NCBI GenBank assembly: GCA_035470525.1
Contig: DATIQT010000084.1
Coordinates: 1-6,526 of the forward strand
Reading direction: 5' to 3'
From: CALXSC01 sp035470525
GTDB lineage: Bacteria; Pseudomonadota; Alphaproteobacteria; Rickettsiales; UBA1997
Length of the DNA stretch: 6,526 nucleotides
This document shows, piece after piece, positions 5,076 to 6,526 of this stretch (positions are counted from its first letter, which is position 1; each line of letters begins with the position of its first letter). A model generated the notes under the pieces. It was not told the DNA's origin and searched no databases. It saw nothing but the letters and a program-made list of their open reading frames with translations. A program made the translations under genes and the position numbers.

Positions 5076-6269
5076 CTAAGCACTAGCTCCGCATTTTAAC
5101 AATTTAAATGCTTCTTTCCTAATAACATCACCGCCAACCCTCTTCGTAGTATAAAATCTAACATAAGGTTTTGAAGTATATGGGTCTCTCAAAATTCTAA
5201 TATCAGTTCTATCAACTATTTGATAATATTTAAAATTACCGAATGCAACGGAGTAGCTACTAGCTGCTAAGGCAGGCATAAAGGCACTTTGATAAACAGG
5301 ACAGCCCATTAAAGTATCCTCTTTACCACCTAATAATGCAGGTTGCCATAAGTATGCGCCACTTGTTGAATCTTTTAACATTCTAATCGCACTAACAGCG
5401 GTTCTTGGCATAACAAAACAAGCACCATTAACATACTGTTCCTTCAAAGCATAATACAAATCAACTATATCTTCTGCTTCTATACCTCCATCAGTAGTGC
5501 TATCAGACTCAATAGTTCCAATAGAAGCATCAGTGTAAGATGTAATTCCTGTTGGTTGATTATAAGTATCTCCCGTTCCTACCAAAAATGCTTCTTCTTC
5601 AGCCTGCGCAAACTTATTAGCTAATTGTAAAGCTAACCATTCTTCTAAATCAATGGAGGCATCATCAAGCAATTTTTGTGTCACTTGAGGTTGTGCGATT
5701 AATTCATGTACACTAATTGTTGACTTACTTAAAACAGTAGAATTTGATACGCTAACCGAATCAGTTTCAGCACCCCAAGATGCATCAAAAGTAGTATCAT
5801 CAATAATATCTAATGCTGATGAAGAAATATTTTGAACCGCACAAATTTTTCTCATAAAATTTGAACTATCAAGCTCCCCAGCAATAATCCTCTGCATGTT
5901 CGGACTTACTAAATAACCACCATAAGTTCCACTTGTAGCAGTTGTTAAATCAGATTTTTGTTCTAAAGCAGCTAAAGGAGCATCAATACCTTTAACCAAA
6001 TAATTTCTCAATGCCTTCTTATATTCTGAATTTTCATAATTACAGCTTTTACTCTCAAAACCTGGCCTAGACATACTAATTTCAATCTTTTCCATTTTTG
6101 ATTTTTGCTCATCAAGAAAATTACTTATTTTTCCCAATTCCTCCCTAATCAGACCATCAGCAGAACCTTTTTTTTCAATTTGCCTTAGCCTTTCATCATT
6201 AACTTTTTTAAAATGTTCCCAAGCATTTCCAATTTGTTCAAGTCTATCGTTCATTTCTTCTAAACTCAT
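5076..6269 (-). CDS. HK97-family major capsid protein, GTA type
   Basis: Structural shell protein of HK97-fold phages and of alphaproteobacterial gene transfer agents (GTAs). Residues 1-100 form a charged, coiled-coil-like scaffold (delta) region: AWEHFKKVNDERLRQIEKKG, then FLDEQKSKMEKIE and RPGFES, a layout I recall from the Rhodobacter-type GTA capsid protein. The mature fold begins near SGTYGGYLVSP (113-123). It continues with ISVHELIAQPQVTQKLLDD (185-203), EEEAFLVGTG (224-233), QPTGI, GAYLWQP (304-310), LMGCPVYQSAFMP (320-332) and a C-terminal KRVGGDVIRKEAFKLLK (376-392). The 397-aa length is normal and the frame is unbroken. No Shine-Dalgarno site precedes the ATG. The portal and protease genes that normally precede it are absent from the 257 bases upstream, which hold a probable IS end. 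The coding sequence looks less AT-rich than its neighbours, partly from its Ala/Gly/Ser/Thr content. The GTA assignment over ordinary prophage is inferred. Confidence 0.92.
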   Translation of the reverse strand: MSLEEMNDRLEQIGNAWEHFKKVNDERLRQIEKKGSADGLIREELGKISNFLDEQKSKMEKIEISMSRPGFESKSCNYENSEYKKALRNYLVKGIDAPLAALEQKSDLTTATSGTYGGYLVSPNMQRIIAGELDSSNFMRKICAVQNISSSALDIIDDTTFDASWGAETDSVSVSNSTVLSKSTISVHELIAQPQVTQKLLDDASIDLEEWLALQLANKFAQAEEEAFLVGTGDTYNQPTGITSYTDASIGTIESDSTTDGGIEAEDIVDLYYALKEQYVNGACFVMPRTAVSAIRMLKDSTSGAYLWQPALLGGKEDTLMGCPVYQSAFMPALAASSYSVAFGNFKYYQIVDRTDIRILRDPYTSKPYVRFYTTKRVGGDVIRKEAFKLLKCGASA

Positions 6270-6389
6270 ATAGATTTTATTTTATTAGTAAATATGAGAT
6301 ACTTTTAAAATTCATTTTTTGATGAGGAAGTATAAAAATAATTTAAAACACAATTAAATCTTTTTTACTTTACATTGGACCTGATATAA
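6270..6389. other. Capsid upstream region, nothing firm recognised
   Basis: This AT-rich stretch lies between the capsid start (minus strand) and the probable IS end. It should carry the capsid promoter, but no convincing -35/-10 pair or Shine-Dalgarno site stands out. No portal, protease or other phage gene fragment was found in it. Confidence 0.5.
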
Positions 6390-6480
6390 TAGACCTGTTT
6401 CCAGCAAACCTCTTAACTTTCCAATAATTCAACACTATCTTTAGTCACATATTCAGAACAAACTGGAAGAATTTGTTTAA
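6390..6480 (+). mobile_element. Probable left end and leader of an insertion sequence
   Basis: TAGACCTGTT at 6390-6399 repeats the motif at the mltA stop (3223-3232), and a probable transposase start lies at 6481. GGACCTG at 6377-6383 and AGACCTG at 6391-6397 form a short direct repeat around TATAAT (6385-6390), a possible -10 box without a good -35 box. A weak Shine-Dalgarno site, GGAAG (6465-6469), precedes the ATG by 11 bases. The exact left boundary cannot be fixed without the right end. Confidence 0.35.
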
Positions 6481-6526
6481 ATGACTAAATATAGTTATAT
6501 AAAGAACTTAAAAGACGATACTTTTA
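6481..6526 (+). CDS. Start of a probable IS transposase (runs off window)
   Basis: Only 15 residues are visible, MTKYSYIKNLKDDTF. This resembles the N-terminus of the IS5-group DDE transposases with an N-terminal helix-turn-helix that are common in Rickettsiales (M-x-Y-x-x-I-x-x-L-K-D-x-x-F style). The call rests on memory of that pattern, the upstream GGAAG and the IS-end-like motif at 6390. The gene is cut by the window edge, so whether it is intact is unknown. Confidence 0.4.
   Translation, partial: MTKYSYIKNLKDDTF

Noticed and set aside
6413..6484. Minus-strand open stretch ending ...EYVTKDSVELLES
   Set aside because: It looks somewhat protein-like, but is only 23 codons long, has a stop directly upstream and overlaps the probable transposase start. 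It could be a gene tail cut by the IS, but cannot be supported.
1..6526. tRNA, rRNA, riboswitch or CRISPR array
   Set aside because: No cloverleaf, conserved rRNA segment, regularly spaced repeats or known riboswitch core was seen. The only repeats are the two palindromic elements and short tandem units.

Overview
The window is a very AT-rich piece of a bacterial genome. Its gene content points to an alphaproteobacterium, most likely a host-associated Rickettsiales-like organism. The main clues are a Tim44-like protein gene overlapping mltA, an EnvZ-type kinase with an alphaproteobacterial N-terminus, and a lone capsid gene of the gene-transfer-agent (GTA) type. Strong AT bias, A/N/K/I-rich proteins, weak Shine-Dalgarno sites, small repeats and a probable insertion sequence fit a reduced or decaying genome. 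The genus cannot be named from the sequence.

Left block (1-3225, plus strand): a partial palindromic repeat lies at 1-139. Then come uppP (undecaprenyl-diphosphatase), an unrecognised acidic low-complexity protein of 121 aa, a membrane-anchored Tim44-like protein and mltA (lytic transglycosylase). The last three are tightly packed (12 bp gap, then an 8 bp overlap) and form an operon; uppP is 57 bp upstream and may be co-transcribed. uppP recycles the lipid carrier for cell-wall synthesis and mltA cleaves peptidoglycan, so this block is largely about the cell envelope.

Middle (3226-3449): the convergent gap between mltA and the kinase gene is almost filled by a complete copy of the same repeat (3255-3442). 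It has about 46-base terminal inverted repeats, TA at its ends and a conserved internal hairpin, and looks like a non-autonomous mobile element (MITE). The two copies are inverted relative to each other and bracket the uppP-mltA block.

Right block (3450-6526): on the minus strand lie an EnvZ-like sensor kinase without a response regulator in view, and an apparently intact HK97/GTA-type major capsid gene without other phage genes in view. Between them is a gap of about 300 bp with a possible frameshifted 3' gene remnant and a hairpin terminator. The right edge appears to hold the start of an insertion-sequence transposase.

No clearly new multi-gene system is visible. The least explained items are the inverted repeat pair, the solitary GTA capsid gene, the unknown 121-aa protein in the Tim44/MltA operon and the possible gene remnant near 4.9-5.0 kb.
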